A stretch of DNA of 31,214 nt, from NCBI GenBank assembly GCA_900763705.1, contig CAAFLG010000059.1, forward strand, positions 1 through 31,214, in the 5' to 3' direction. Every line of letters begins with the position of its first letter. The stretch's first letter is position 1. The notes under the pieces were generated by a model. That model was not told the DNA's origin, made no database searches, and was given only the letters and a program-made list of their open reading frames with translations. Made by a program: the position numbers and the translations under genes. Positions 1 through 7,757 of this stretch are shown here, one piece after another. The DNA is from an uncultured Oscillospiraceae bacterium. Lineage in GTDB: Bacteria > Bacillota > Clostridia > Oscillospirales > Oscillospiraceae.

Positions 1-1646
1 TCGTTCATGTCGACGATCTCGTCGGTCAGGCCTGCCTTGGCGCAGAACTTCGGGCTGGACTTCTTGGCGTAGTCCTGGATCAGCGCGTTCATCTTGTCGA
101 TGGTGGGCTGCAGATCCTCGCCGGCCTTCTCTTCCTTCACGAGACGGCGGGCATACATGGCGGCCGCCGCGGTCTCGCCGTGCATGACGTAGATCTCGGT
201 GGTGGCGGTGCCGATGGAGAAGGCGTTGTTGTCGTTGCCCTGCGGGCCGCCGAGGACATAGTGCGCCGCAGCGGTGCCCTTGCGGAGGGTGATCTCCATC
301 ATCGGCAGCTTGCTGGACTGGATGGAGTAGATCAGGCTCTGGCCGAGGCCGAGCAGCTCCGCGCGCTCAGCGTCGTTGCCGACGTCGATACCGGTGGTAT
401 CCTGGACCCACAGCATCGGGATGCGGTCACGAGCACAGAGGGTGACGAACTCGTTCATCTTGATGAGGCCCTGACGGTACAGCTTGCCGCCCACGCCCAT
501 CGCCTGGCCATAGGTTGCCATCTTGTACTCGGGATAATTCATCAGCATGCCCTGATAGTTGGCGACAACGCCGACGAGCAGACCGTCGATCTTGGCAAGA
601 CCGGTGATCATCTCGGGGCCGTAGCCGTGCTTGTACTCCATGAACTCAGAGCCGTCGAACAGACGCGCGAGGACCTCGACCATGTCGTAGGAGCGCTTCT
701 GGTTGAAGGGAACGATGCTGTAGAGATCGTTCGCGTCGAAGAGGGGCTCCTTCGGGTCGTCCACACGGAAGAACTCGGGATCGTAAGCGGGCAGCATATC
801 CATGTACTTGCGGATACCGGCGAGCACGCCCTCTTCATCGGCGTAGACCTCGCGGAAGAAGCCGGTCTCGCCATAGTGGATGGCGACGGTACCGGGGATA
901 TCGCTCTTGAGGTTCTTCTGTGCCTTGATGAGCGCCTCGGCAGCCTCCTTGTCGACATGGCCCTTGGGGCTCATGCCGCCGACGATACCGGCGCCGCCGA
1001 CTGCCATGTTGGCGTCCTGATGCGCGATCAGGATGGTCGGGGAGATGGAGTGATAGCCGCCGCCGGCGGGGTTAGTGCCGTAGATGCCGACGATGACGGG
1101 CACGCCCATCTGGTTCAGCTCGCTGTTGCGATAGAACGGGGTGCCGCCGCCGCGGCGGTTGGGATAGACCTTCTCCTGCTCGTCGAGCTTAACGCCGGAG
1201 CAGTTGAGAACGTAAACGAGAGGGATGCGCAGGCGCTTGGCCGTGTCGCTGCCGCGCAGCAGGCTATCGGCCTGGCCGGGGACCCATGCGCCGGCGAGCT
1301 TCTTGTTGTCGCTGGCGATGATGACGGCCCATTTGCCGTCGATGCGGCCGAGGCCCTTGACGATGCCGACGGAGCCGTTCTTGTTGTCCTCGGGGTTGTA
1401 GAGGCTGTTGAGGGGGCACCAGGTACCCTCGTCAACGAGCTCCATGATGCGCTGCATCGCCGTCCACTGACCGGATTCGTTCAGGGACTCGGTGCTGCGG
1501 CCGGCCTCGAGAGCAGCCTCGCGGATCTCGTGGATCTCCTGCTCCACCGCCTGGATCTCAGCAGCGTTGTCCTCGTGGAACGTGCCGAGCTCCTTGCCGA
1601 TCACCGGCATATTCTGGAAATAAGAGGGCATGGAATATTCGCTCAT
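1..1646 (-). CDS. gcdA: Glutaconyl-CoA decarboxylase alpha subunit (carboxyltransferase), 3' end cut by window edge
   Basis: About 548 codons are visible; the C-terminus (roughly 40 residues by comparison with the ~587-residue Acidaminococcus protein, as I recall it) lies beyond base 1. The protein begins MSEYSMPSYFQNMPVIGKEL and shows the two-lobed crotonase-like carboxyltransferase fold typical of biotin-dependent decarboxylase alpha subunits, with glycine-rich stretches such as GTNPAGGGYHS and GGAGIVGGMSPKGH in the first lobe and QDTTGIDVG in the second. In this family the alpha subunit moves CO2 from glutaconyl-CoA to a biotin carrier, and the membrane beta subunit then decarboxylates it while pumping Na+. 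It is third in the gctA-gctB-gcdA operon, 31 nt after gctB, with an AAGGAG site before the ATG at 1646. The beta, gamma and delta subunits are not in the window. Malonyl- or methylmalonyl-CoA decarboxylase alpha is an alternative by fold, but the gctAB context makes glutaconyl-CoA much more likely. Confidence 0.93.
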   Translation of the reverse strand, partial: MSEYSMPSYFQNMPVIGKELGTFHEDNAAEIQAVEQEIHEIREAALEAGRSTESLNESGQWTAMQRIMELVDEGTWCPLNSLYNPEDNKNGSVGIVKGLGRIDGKWAVIIASDNKKLAGAWVPGQADSLLRGSDTAKRLRIPLVYVLNCSGVKLDEQEKVYPNRRGGGTPFYRNSELNQMGVPVIVGIYGTNPAGGGYHSISPTILIAHQDANMAVGGAGIVGGMSPKGHVDKEAAEALIKAQKNLKSDIPGTVAIHYGETGFFREVYADEEGVLAGIRKYMDMLPAYDPEFFRVDDPKEPLFDANDLYSIVPFNQKRSYDMVEVLARLFDGSEFMEYKHGYGPEMITGLAKIDGLLVGVVANYQGMLMNYPEYKMATYGQAMGVGGKLYRQGLIKMNEFVTLCARDRIPMLWVQDTTGIDVGNDAERAELLGLGQSLIYSIQSSKLPMMEITLRKGTAAAHYVLGGPQGNDNNAFSIGTATTEIYVMHGETAAAAMYARRLVKEEKAGEDLQPTIDKMNALIQDYAKKSSPKFCAKAGLTDEIVDMN

Positions 1647-1677
1647 ATTTTGTTCTCCTTCTTATTGAAATAACAAA

Positions 1678-2484
1678 TTACTTATCCTTGGGGACCTTGA
1701 TGAACGCCTGACCCGGGTCGATCTCCTCACGGATGAGGCGGATGATCTCCGGAGAGGGGCCTTCCATCAGCTCCGCGCGGGAAACGTCGATCTCGAAGCC
1801 AGTGTTCTCCTGCACCATCTCGGGGGAGGAGAACGGATAGTAGTAGGCGAGGTACATGCGCTTGGTCTCCTCGTCGAACTTCATGATACCGAGGTCGGTG
1901 ACGACCATCTGGGGACCGCGGTTGCCGGGCAGACCCGCGCGCTCACGGCCGCCGGGGCCGTCCATCCAGCCGCAGGAGGTGATGTAGTCAACATGGTCCA
2001 TGAAGCGGCGCTTCTGGTGCTGCATCATGATGATGGTGTTGCAGTAGGTGGCAATACCGTTGGCGCCGCCGGAACCGGTGAAACGGGTGGTGGGCTGCAG
2101 GTAGTCGCCCTTGCCGAAGATGCAGGTGGAGTTCACGTTGCCGTACGGGTCGATCTGAGCGCCGCCGATGAAGGCAACGAGACGATCCTCGTCGTGCAGC
2201 CACTCGTTGGCCTCAAAGCCGACGAAGCGGATGTTGGGCCACTGCACGGCGCAGTGCGCCATGAAGCGGTTATCACCGACGGAACGGGGGACCTCAACGG
2301 GGTCGCAGTCCATCAGGCCGGACTCAACGATGGGGTGGCAGCTGGGGCAGACCGCGCGCTTGGCGAGGGATGCACCGATCAGGGGAAGACCCGTACCGAC
2401 GATGACGATCTGGTTTTCCTTGATGTTCTTAGCAATGGCATAAGCCTGCATTTCCTGCTTGGTATACTTCGTATAATCAGACAT
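1678..2484 (-). CDS. gctB: Glutaconate CoA-transferase subunit B
   Basis: 268 residues. With GctA it transfers CoA from acetyl-CoA to (R)-2-hydroxyglutarate or glutaconate in glutamate fermentation. The catalytic glutamate of family I CoA-transferases is visible as Glu54 in the motif VESGLMDCD, the same number as the established active-site Glu54 of Acidaminococcus GctB. The glycine-rich segment FTGSGGANG and the stretch FIGGAQIDPYGNVN, which help form the CoA and oxyanion site, are also present. The gene follows gctA by 21 nt, with a GGGAGG site, and precedes gcdA by 31 nt, so the three are probably one transcript. Nothing looks broken; length is as expected. Confidence 0.95.
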   Translation of the reverse strand: MSDYTKYTKQEMQAYAIAKNIKENQIVIVGTGLPLIGASLAKRAVCPSCHPIVESGLMDCDPVEVPRSVGDNRFMAHCAVQWPNIRFVGFEANEWLHDEDRLVAFIGGAQIDPYGNVNSTCIFGKGDYLQPTTRFTGSGGANGIATYCNTIIMMQHQKRRFMDHVDYITSCGWMDGPGGRERAGLPGNRGPQMVVTDLGIMKFDEETKRMYLAYYYPFSSPEMVQENTGFEIDVSRAELMEGPSPEIIRLIREEIDPGQAFIKVPKDK

Positions 2485-2505
2485 TTCTATTTAGCCTCCC
2501 AAACC

Positions 2506-3603
2506 TTAGTGTGTAGTGGAATAGCCGAGGTGCGGCTCGTTCTTCAGACGCATCAGACGGCTGCCGCCGATCTTGTCGAGCAGCGCGGTCTGATCTTCGC
2601 AGCTGTAGACCCACTTTTCGAGGAAATCCTTGAAGGTCTCGGGGATCTTCTCACCGCTCTTGGCAAGCTCGAAGGCCTTCTGGGCGTTCTCGGCGGCGAG
2701 CTTGAGCTTCTCGTCCTCGGGAGCCTTCTCAAGCGCCTTGGCAGCCTTGGCAGCAGCCTTCTCGAGCTGCTTGACGGCATCCTCGGCATCCTGATACTTG
2801 GAAGCCTTGTCGTATTCCTTCAGGCCGGCATCGTCGTCGTCATAGTAGGCATAGCACTGAGAGGGCCATGCGCCGTAGGGAGCCTTGACGACCGCCTGGA
2901 CGCACTCGCCGAAGATACGGGTCTTGGTCGGGTCGCGGCGGATGAACTCGTCGGAGACGATCTCCTCGCAGGTGACGATGGTCTTACGGGCAGCGATCGC
3001 AATGTCGATGTCGTGGAACTCGTCGCCGCAGATGATGCAGGTGCCGTCCGGAGAGGCCTGCTGAACGTGGATGATGGCGGTGTCGATCTTGGGAACGGGA
3101 ACGGCGACGACCTTCTGGCCGGGAACCATGGGGTTCTCGATCTCGGCGCACTTGAGGTCCTCGATCTTGGGCATGGTCTTACGCTTTTCCTCGCTGATGC
3201 CCCAGAACTTCATGAGGCCGCTGCCCTGCATCAGGCGCACCGGCAGGAACGGAAGGCCGAGAGAAGAGGCGTGCAGCATGAGCATGAGAACGTCCTGAGA
3301 ATAGTCCTCGTAGGTGAGCTTGCCCTGCTCGATGGCAGCGCGGAAGCGGCGGGAAACGTTGGTGTAGCCGGAGTTGGCGGTGTAGCAGTTGATGTAAGCC
3401 GCCACACGGCCCTCACCGATGAGCATGTCGACTTCGCCGCCGCCGGGACCGGCGTAAACGATGAAGTCCTTCTGGCCCTGGCGCAGGATCTCGGAGACCG
3501 TAGCATAGGGCTTGCGGTTGGTGGTGAAGCCGCCGATCGCAAGGGTATCGCCGTTTTCGACGTACTTTGCAACGGCATCGTGCAATGTCATGACCTTATT
3601 CAA
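2506..3603 (-). CDS. gctA: Glutaconate CoA-transferase subunit A with an internal Lys/Ala/Glu-rich insertion
   Basis: 365 residues from a TTG start at 3603. That start is chosen because GGGAGG lies 8 nt upstream and the resulting N-terminus MNKVMTLHDAVAKYV aligns with known GctA (MSKVMTLKDA); the upstream ATG at 3672 has no such support. Recognisable family segments include IGGFTTNRKP, AYINCYTANSG, LPFLPVRLMQGSG and VTCEEIVSDEFIRRDPTK. The Acidaminococcus subunit is about 320 residues. The extra length lies near residues 272-320, a highly charged helical stretch rich in Ala, Lys and Glu, inserted between the YYDDDD region and the conserved FLEKWVYS segment. The C-terminus (SRLMRLKNEPHLGY) is intact. 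This is the first gene of the operon, behind the promoter at 3711-3739. Confidence 0.93.
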   Translation of the reverse strand: MNKVMTLHDAVAKYVENGDTLAIGGFTTNRKPYATVSEILRQGQKDFIVYAGPGGGEVDMLIGEGRVAAYINCYTANSGYTNVSRRFRAAIEQGKLTYEDYSQDVLMLMLHASSLGLPFLPVRLMQGSGLMKFWGISEEKRKTMPKIEDLKCAEIENPMVPGQKVVAVPVPKIDTAIIHVQQASPDGTCIICGDEFHDIDIAIAARKTIVTCEEIVSDEFIRRDPTKTRIFGECVQAVVKAPYGAWPSQCYAYYDDDDAGLKEYDKASKYQDAEDAVKQLEKAAAKAAKALEKAPEDEKLKLAAENAQKAFELAKSGEKIPETFKDFLEKWVYSCEDQTALLDKIGGSRLMRLKNEPHLGYSTTH

Positions 3604-3710
3604 GATAAAACCCTCCCTGATTTTGATGAACGTGTTGTATGGCCGGCGAGCATCTTGCATGGATTCCGTCAAAAATCCGTTGAGAGGTGCTCATATAGGC
3701 TTCATTTTAG

Positions 3711-3739
3711 ATTATAGAGGAACTTCCCCGTGAAATCAA
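3711..3739 (-). promoter_or_regulatory. Sigma-A-type promoter of the gctA-gctB-gcdA operon
   Basis: On the minus strand TTGATT (3739-3734) and TATAAT (3716-3711) are separated by exactly 17 nt. Transcription would start near 3704, giving a leader of about 100 nt before the TTG start of gctA. No riboswitch or clear hairpin was recognised in that leader. Confidence 0.8.
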
Positions 3740-3891
3740 TGAGAATCGGCGCGGAATGTCCGAAAAAACTGAACAAATTTTCGCCGCGTTTTTTGTCGTT
3801 TTCGTGAATGTACGTTCGTTTGATTTGTTAAAAACGCCCACTTTTTGCAAGATTTCCTGCAATTTTACCATTCTCTCCTGCCGCGCCGGGC

Positions 3892-3928
3892 AAAAAATGA
3901 GAGCCGGAAGGGGCTTCCCCTCCGGCTC
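3892..3928 (-). terminator. Intrinsic terminator at the end of the phage-derived operon
   Basis: Inverted repeat GAGCCGGA(A)GGGG / CCCCTCCGGCTC at 3901-3928. On the minus strand the hairpin is followed by a TCA and six Ts (3897-3892). It lies 10 nt after the endolysin stop codon, so it closes the leftward phage operon before the gct promoter region. Confidence 0.8.
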
Positions 3929-3938
3929 TTTCCGCGTT

Positions 3939-4598
3939 TTATTCTGATTTTTCCTCTCCCGTCAGCCTTGCGTAGCGGTGCAGCAGCACCGCGAACTGCT
4001 CGCGCGTCAGGAAGCTGCGATACTGCTTATTGCCTGCCTCGTCGCCCGCGATCAGCCCCGTTTTCTCCGCCCAGGCACGCGCCTCCGCGCTCCAATCGGC
4101 GGGGTCACGCTGCGCAAGTGCCTTGAGATAGGCCTCCATTCGCTCGTTGAACTCCTGCTGCGTCATCTCTTCCTCCTCAAATCGCGGCATCGGCGGCGGA
4201 TAGTGCCGCGCTCTCACCATCGCGCCCGTGTACGCTCCGCCCGCATCCCACTGAAAGTGCGGCCGGTCGGGAAAGCTCCGCCAGTCGCCGCCCCACGAAA
4301 AGCCGACCTTTTTCCCCAGCTCTCCCATCCGCGCAAAAAATGCAGGATCGTCATACGCATGGCCCTTCTCATTTTTGCAAATGTCGAAGGCCAGTCCTGC
4401 ATGATCGGCGTGGAACGACGGCGTCACCGCTCCCGCGGCCGCGTAGCCCTTTTTCGCGAGCATTTTCTGATACTCGCCGTCGCGCACCGTCTCAGTCACC
4501 AGCGCGTGCAGCCCCTCGCGCTCGGCAAGGGCGATCAGCGCCCGGCAGTTTGCCGCCACGTCTGCGCGCAGATCGTCAATGTCCCGGCTGTGCCGCAT
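3939..4598 (-). CDS. Endolysin: M15-family peptidoglycan peptidase with SLH-like C-terminus
   Basis: 219 residues. The N-terminal ~130 residues resemble M15 (VanY/CwlK-like) D,D- or L-alanyl-D-glutamate peptidases. Likely zinc ligands are His63/His66 and Asp72 in SFHADHAGLAFD, and His114 in DRPHFQW. An acidic linker (FEEEEMTQQEF) leads to a C-terminal segment (WSAEARAWAEKTGLIAG and FLTREQFAVLLHRYA) that resembles one S-layer-homology repeat, a cell-wall binding module. It is the last gene of the phage-derived cluster, 1 nt after a small membrane protein, as expected for a lysis cassette. No signal peptide is visible, so export would depend on a holin. Peptidase specificity cannot be settled from sequence alone. 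Confidence 0.85.
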   Translation of the reverse strand: MRHSRDIDDLRADVAANCRALIALAEREGLHALVTETVRDGEYQKMLAKKGYAAAGAVTPSFHADHAGLAFDICKNEKGHAYDDPAFFARMGELGKKVGFSWGGDWRSFPDRPHFQWDAGGAYTGAMVRARHYPPPMPRFEEEEMTQQEFNERMEAYLKALAQRDPADWSAEARAWAEKTGLIAGDEAGNKQYRSFLTREQFAVLLHRYARLTGEEKSE

Positions 4599-4599
4599 T

Positions 4600-4788
4600 T
4601 TACGTCTCCTCCTGCGTCTTGCCGTTCTGCGTGCCGAAATAGAACGCGATCACCATGAGATACACCGTGTTGAACTCCTGCGTTACCTTTGTCTGCACCG
4701 TCAGGACGCAGAAGGTGACCGTCAGGCAGATCGTCACGATGCTCTTCACACTCAGAAGATTCGCCAGTCTCTTTTTCACAAGCTCCAT
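4600..4788 (-). CDS. Small membrane protein, holin-like
   Basis: 62 residues with hydrophobic stretches at about 15-31 (VKSIVTICLTVTFCVLTV) and 41-52 (NTVYLMVIAFYFGTQ) and a polar tail. Short two-segment proteins with a C-terminal FYFGTQ-type motif are common beside endolysins in Firmicute phages and are usually annotated as holins. It lies directly upstream of the endolysin (1 nt gap) and 4 nt after another small membrane protein. The holin role is inferred from position and topology only. Confidence 0.65.
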   Translation of the reverse strand: MELVKKRLANLLSVKSIVTICLTVTFCVLTVQTKVTQEFNTVYLMVIAFYFGTQNGKTQEET

Positions 4789-4792
4789 ATCC

Positions 4793-5080
4793 TCACCCCT
4801 CGCAGTCGATGCCGCGGCACGCCGTTTCGTATGTCACGCCGCCGCGCGTATTCTCTGCTTTCGCCTTTGCATAATAGCAGGCCGCGCTCGTCCCGTAGGC
4901 GCCCCATGCCGCTGTCACCATCGTCGCAATCCACGGCAGCGTTCCCGCGAACGCTGCCGCGACCGCCATTTTCGCCAGCGCAAAGCCCTCATAGGTCGTG
5001 TACAGCACGATCCCGCTCTCGAGCAGCAGCAGGAGCTTGGAAAAGCTCATGCGCCGCTTTCTCGCGCGCCTTCTCTTCAT
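4793..5080 (-). CDS. Small membrane protein of the lysis region, possible holin
   Basis: 95 residues when started at the ATG at 5080, which overlaps the stop codon of the XhlA-like gene (ATGA) and has a GGGGAG site close upstream. A longer frame reaches 5158 but overlaps the XhlA-like gene heavily and has no ribosome binding site. The N-terminus is very basic (KRRRARKRR), followed by two hydrophobic regions (about residues 15-45 and 48-66) and a polar tail with two Cys. I do not recognise a named family. Its position between the XhlA-like and holin-like genes suggests a part in membrane permeabilisation. Confidence 0.6.
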   Translation of the reverse strand: MKRRRARKRRMSFSKLLLLLESGIVLYTTYEGFALAKMAVAAAFAGTLPWIATMVTAAWGAYGTSAACYYAKAKAENTRGGVTYETACRGIDCEG

Positions 5081-5373
5081 ATACTCCCCCCGGTCATCAG
5101 CAGGGAGATCGCCGCCCCGATGAGCACATACAGCACGCGGTCGATCATTGCATCCCATCGTCTCCCGCCCTTTTGCGTGATGGTCTTCACATCCGCCTTG
5201 ATCTCCTTTACGTCGCGCTCCACGCCCATCTCGCGCGAGGCAAGCACCTCCACTGCCGTTACCAGCTTATTCAGGTCCTTCTGCTGCTGTTCCAGCCGCT
5301 CGATGCGGTGCGTGTTGGATCTTGCGCGCTGCTCGGTCTCGGTCAGCTTGACCGAAAGCTCCTGCTCCGTCAT
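5077..5373 (-). CDS. XhlA-like lysis accessory protein
   Basis: 98 residues: a long amphipathic coiled-coil region (about residues 1-70, with LTETEQRARSNTHRIERLEQ and KEIKADVKTITQKG) followed by one C-terminal transmembrane segment (VLYVLIGAAISLLM). This is the architecture of XhlA of the Bacillus PBSX element, which works with the holin XhlB and endolysin XlyA in cell lysis. The start overlaps the preceding stop codon (ATGA), as for most genes here. Confidence 0.75.
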   Translation of the reverse strand: MTEQELSVKLTETEQRARSNTHRIERLEQQQKDLNKLVTAVEVLASREMGVERDVKEIKADVKTITQKGGRRWDAMIDRVLYVLIGAAISLLMTGGSI

Positions 5374-5945
5374 GCATCCGCCACCGCCTTTTCAAAGCTC
5401 TCCCAGGTGTGGCGCGCGTTTTCCACCGTTTCCCATGTAAAGCCCTGCGCCTCGCACTCGCGCCACGTGAGATAGTGGAAATAGAACTCCACCAGCAAAT
5501 GGCAGGGGATGATATCAAGGATGATGCGCTCCACCTGCGGAAATTCCTCCGGCACACCCACCGTGTTCGGGAACCAGACCTTCACCGTCCCCTTCTTTTC
5601 CGTCTCCTCCGCGATCGCCCGGATGCCGCAGCCGCCGAGCGTCGAGTTGATCGCGTCCAGCGTAAAGCTGTCGGCGCTGATGCGCGCAAGCGCGGCGATG
5701 GCCTCGCGCCGCAGCGCGGTCGAAACGTGCACCGGGCAGCGGGAAAAGAGCTTTTCCCGCCGCGCAAGTCCCTCGCCCTCGGCAAGCGGCAGAATACCCT
5801 CGCATTCGGCATAGTCCATGCGCGCAAGCGCCCCGTCCAATGCTTCCCCCGCGGCATACAGCTCGCTGCCGCTGATGCTGCCGCGCTCGGTGCGGTAAAT
5901 GCGCATCGGCTCCAGCAGCGCGCAGAGATAGTCATAATACGTCAT
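5370..5945 (-). CDS. XkdU-like tail/baseplate protein (gpI/YmfQ type, DUF2313)
   Basis: 191 residues. The N-terminus (MTYYDYLCALLEPMRIY) and the later VHVSTALRREAIAALARI and HLLVEFYFHYLTWRE resemble the PBSX XkdU / Mu-type gp48 / YmfQ family, which lies at the distal end of the baseplate between baseplate J and the fibre genes. The gene overlaps the stop of baseplate J by an ATGA. In typical phages a tail-fibre gene follows; here the next gene is the XhlA-like one, so no fibre is present. Confidence 0.8.
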   Translation of the reverse strand: MTYYDYLCALLEPMRIYRTERGSISGSELYAAGEALDGALARMDYAECEGILPLAEGEGLARREKLFSRCPVHVSTALRREAIAALARISADSFTLDAINSTLGGCGIRAIAEETEKKGTVKVWFPNTVGVPEEFPQVERIILDIIPCHLLVEFYFHYLTWRECEAQGFTWETVENARHTWESFEKAVADA

Positions 5946-7009
5946 GCCCCATCCGCTCCGATCTCCGTCAGCGTCATCTTGCCGAGCACCGGAAGCTCCG
6001 TCGCCCCCGCCGGCACATCCGCCGCCGGTGCGAGCAAATGGTAGTTTTTCACGCCCGGCACACCGTAGAGGATGCTCGCAAGCTTTGCCCGGTAGACCGG
6101 CTCGCCCAGCCGCTCGCCGGTAAAATACGCCTGCAATGCCTCCTGCGCCGCATCCGTGATCTCCCGCATCGTCCAGCCCTGCTCCGCCTCCAGCTCCGCC
6201 GCTACGTCAATGCTCTTTTCCGCCGGCACCTTGACCGCCACATCCACCGCGATCTCGCGCTTTTTCTGCAAGGCCGCGCTGATCTCGCCGAGCAGTTCTT
6301 CCTCCGGCGCGCCGCCGTGCGTCGAAACGTAGACGTCCACCGTGCCGATGCCGCGTGCGCGGCCCACCGCCTTCGCCGCCGCCACATTCGGAAAGCGCAG
6401 CGCCTCCTGCTCATAAAAGGCCGCGTTCGCGCCGTTCGGCAGCCGTCGATAGCTCTCCAGCACGCGCTCGCGCAGCTTTTCGTCGCTCTCCTCGTCGCTG
6501 CCGCCGAAAAAGGCCTCCGGATTCTCGCAGCGCGTAATGCCCACGGGATACACTGCCATCACGTGCACCGCCCCCGCGATGGCATTGCCGTTCGCCCCCG
6601 CTTCCACGGCGCGCGCCGGCACGTCAACGCTCGTCTCGCCCTTTCGGAGCGTCGCCTTTTCCGTTGTTTCAAAGCGCACGCCGCCCGTCGTCATCGCAGC
6701 GCTCCCCGCCTCGATCTCATAGTCCGTCACCGCCGCCGACGGCGCGGAAAAGCGCAGCACGCCCGTCGCCCGCGCCGCCGCAAGGCGCGTCAGCGCGCGC
6801 GTTTCGGCGTGATAGTCCAGATATTTTCCCTGCGCCGTCTGCGGAAAGCTCTGGTCGAGCACCCAGTCCGCCTGCGCCAGCAGCGACTGTACCTCTGCCG
6901 CCAGCGCGTACAGGCGCACCATCATGTCGCAGCCGTCGTTCGGCACAAAGCCCGTCTCCTCCGCGAACGCCGCGCGCATCCGCTCGTAGATTGCCCTCAA
7001 CTCTTCCAT
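5942..7009 (-). CDS. Baseplate J-like wedge protein (XkdT type)
   Basis: 355 residues. Family features are the N-terminal region around FVPNDGCDMMVRLYALAAE, the central beta-rich part with GETSVDVPARAVEAGANGNA, and the segment GGSDEESDEKLRERVLESY, a hallmark of baseplate J / T4 gp6-like wedge proteins. In contractile particles this protein joins hub and sheath and helps trigger contraction. It follows the gp25-like gene by 4 nt and overlaps the XkdU-like gene, the gene order of PBSX (xkdS-xkdT-xkdU). Length is close to PBSX XkdT. Confidence 0.92.
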   Translation of the reverse strand: MEELRAIYERMRAAFAEETGFVPNDGCDMMVRLYALAAEVQSLLAQADWVLDQSFPQTAQGKYLDYHAETRALTRLAAARATGVLRFSAPSAAVTDYEIEAGSAAMTTGGVRFETTEKATLRKGETSVDVPARAVEAGANGNAIAGAVHVMAVYPVGITRCENPEAFFGGSDEESDEKLRERVLESYRRLPNGANAAFYEQEALRFPNVAAAKAVGRARGIGTVDVYVSTHGGAPEEELLGEISAALQKKREIAVDVAVKVPAEKSIDVAAELEAEQGWTMREITDAAQEALQAYFTGERLGEPVYRAKLASILYGVPGVKNYHLLAPAADVPAGATELPVLGKMTLTEIGADGA

Positions 7010-7013
7010 ATTC

Positions 7014-7367
7014 TCACTCTCCCCCGATCCTCACGCTCACTTCAAGTGTCTCGCCCTCATAGAGCAGTGCGGCGCGCAGCAGCAGAAGGTCACCCTTCTG
7101 CTCCAAAGAAACGCCGCTCACCGTCAGCGCCGTTTCCTCCGCCAGCGCCTCCGCCACATACTGCTTGGCCGCCGTTGCGCGTCTCTCACCCTTTTCCCGC
7201 CACAAAAGGTGCAGTTCGCTTCCAAGCTCCGGCATAAGCGCAAAGCTCCCGCGGCGCACGCTCAGCTTGTAGAGCACGCGCTCCAAAAGTTCCTCCCGTC
7301 CGCTCACGCGCACAAGCGCGCCCGCGCCGTCAGACACATAGTCCCTGTCCTTGATCTTCAGTTCCAT
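7014..7367 (-). CDS. gp25/gpW-like baseplate wedge protein (XkdS type)
   Basis: 117 residues. The core LERVLYKLSVRRGSFALMPELGSEL matches the pattern of T4 gp25 / P2 gpW proteins, in which a region ending near an E-L-G-S-x-L motif seeds sheath assembly at the baseplate. The gene is 3 nt after the spike gene and 4 nt before baseplate J. Length is normal for the family. Confidence 0.82.
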   Translation of the reverse strand: MELKIKDRDYVSDGAGALVRVSGREELLERVLYKLSVRRGSFALMPELGSELHLLWREKGERRATAAKQYVAEALAEETALTVSGVSLEQKGDLLLLRAALLYEGETLEVSVRIGGE

Positions 7368-7370
7368 CTC

Positions 7371-7751
7371 TCATCCTCCCAGCGGCAGATACGGCATCCC
7401 GTTGATGAACAGCACGCCGTTGATGTCGATCCGGCCGTTGTTGTGCAGCACGATCTCCGTCCCCGCCGCGGCGGAGCGGATGCGCACCTCGCCCGGTTCA
7501 AGCGCTTCGCCCGTCTGCTCCGGCACGCCCACGGCGTAGCTCTCCTCGCCGAAGATCCCCCCGCGCACGATGAGCACATCCTCCCCCTTGCGCGGCTGCC
7601 ACTCATAGCCGCCCGGCCCCACGGTCTTCACCTCTCGCTTTTCCCCGCTGCTGAAGACCGCCAGTTCGCCGCCCTCGATCGTCACCGTGCCGTCCTGCGC
7701 CGAGGCGACATCCTGCAGCTCATGCGCCGCCAGTTTTTTCGATAACCACAT
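7371..7751 (-). CDS. Baseplate spike protein (gpV/gp5-OB-like)
   Basis: 126 residues, beta-rich. The segment GGYEWQPRKGEDVLIVRG resembles the OB-fold domain of baseplate V/spike proteins, and the end shows a short beta-helix-like run (GTEIVLHNNGRIDINGVLFI) of the kind that forms the trimeric spike shaft in gpV/VgrG-type proteins. It sits between the hub protein and gp25, the standard place for the tail spike. The protein is short and lacks any lysozyme domain. The call rests on context and beta-repeat texture more than on strict motifs. Confidence 0.72.
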   Translation of the reverse strand: MWLSKKLAAHELQDVASAQDGTVTIEGGELAVFSSGEKREVKTVGPGGYEWQPRKGEDVLIVRGGIFGEESYAVGVPEQTGEALEPGEVRIRSAAAGTEIVLHNNGRIDINGVLFINGMPYLPLGG

Positions 7752-7757
7752 CGTCTC

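Noticed and set aside
180..1673. 497-codon open frame on the + strand opposite gcdA (and a similar one opposite gctAB at 1993-3717)
   Set aside because: Antisense to well-recognised enzymes; composition is the mirror of GC-rich codon use, with no family motif and no ribosome site.
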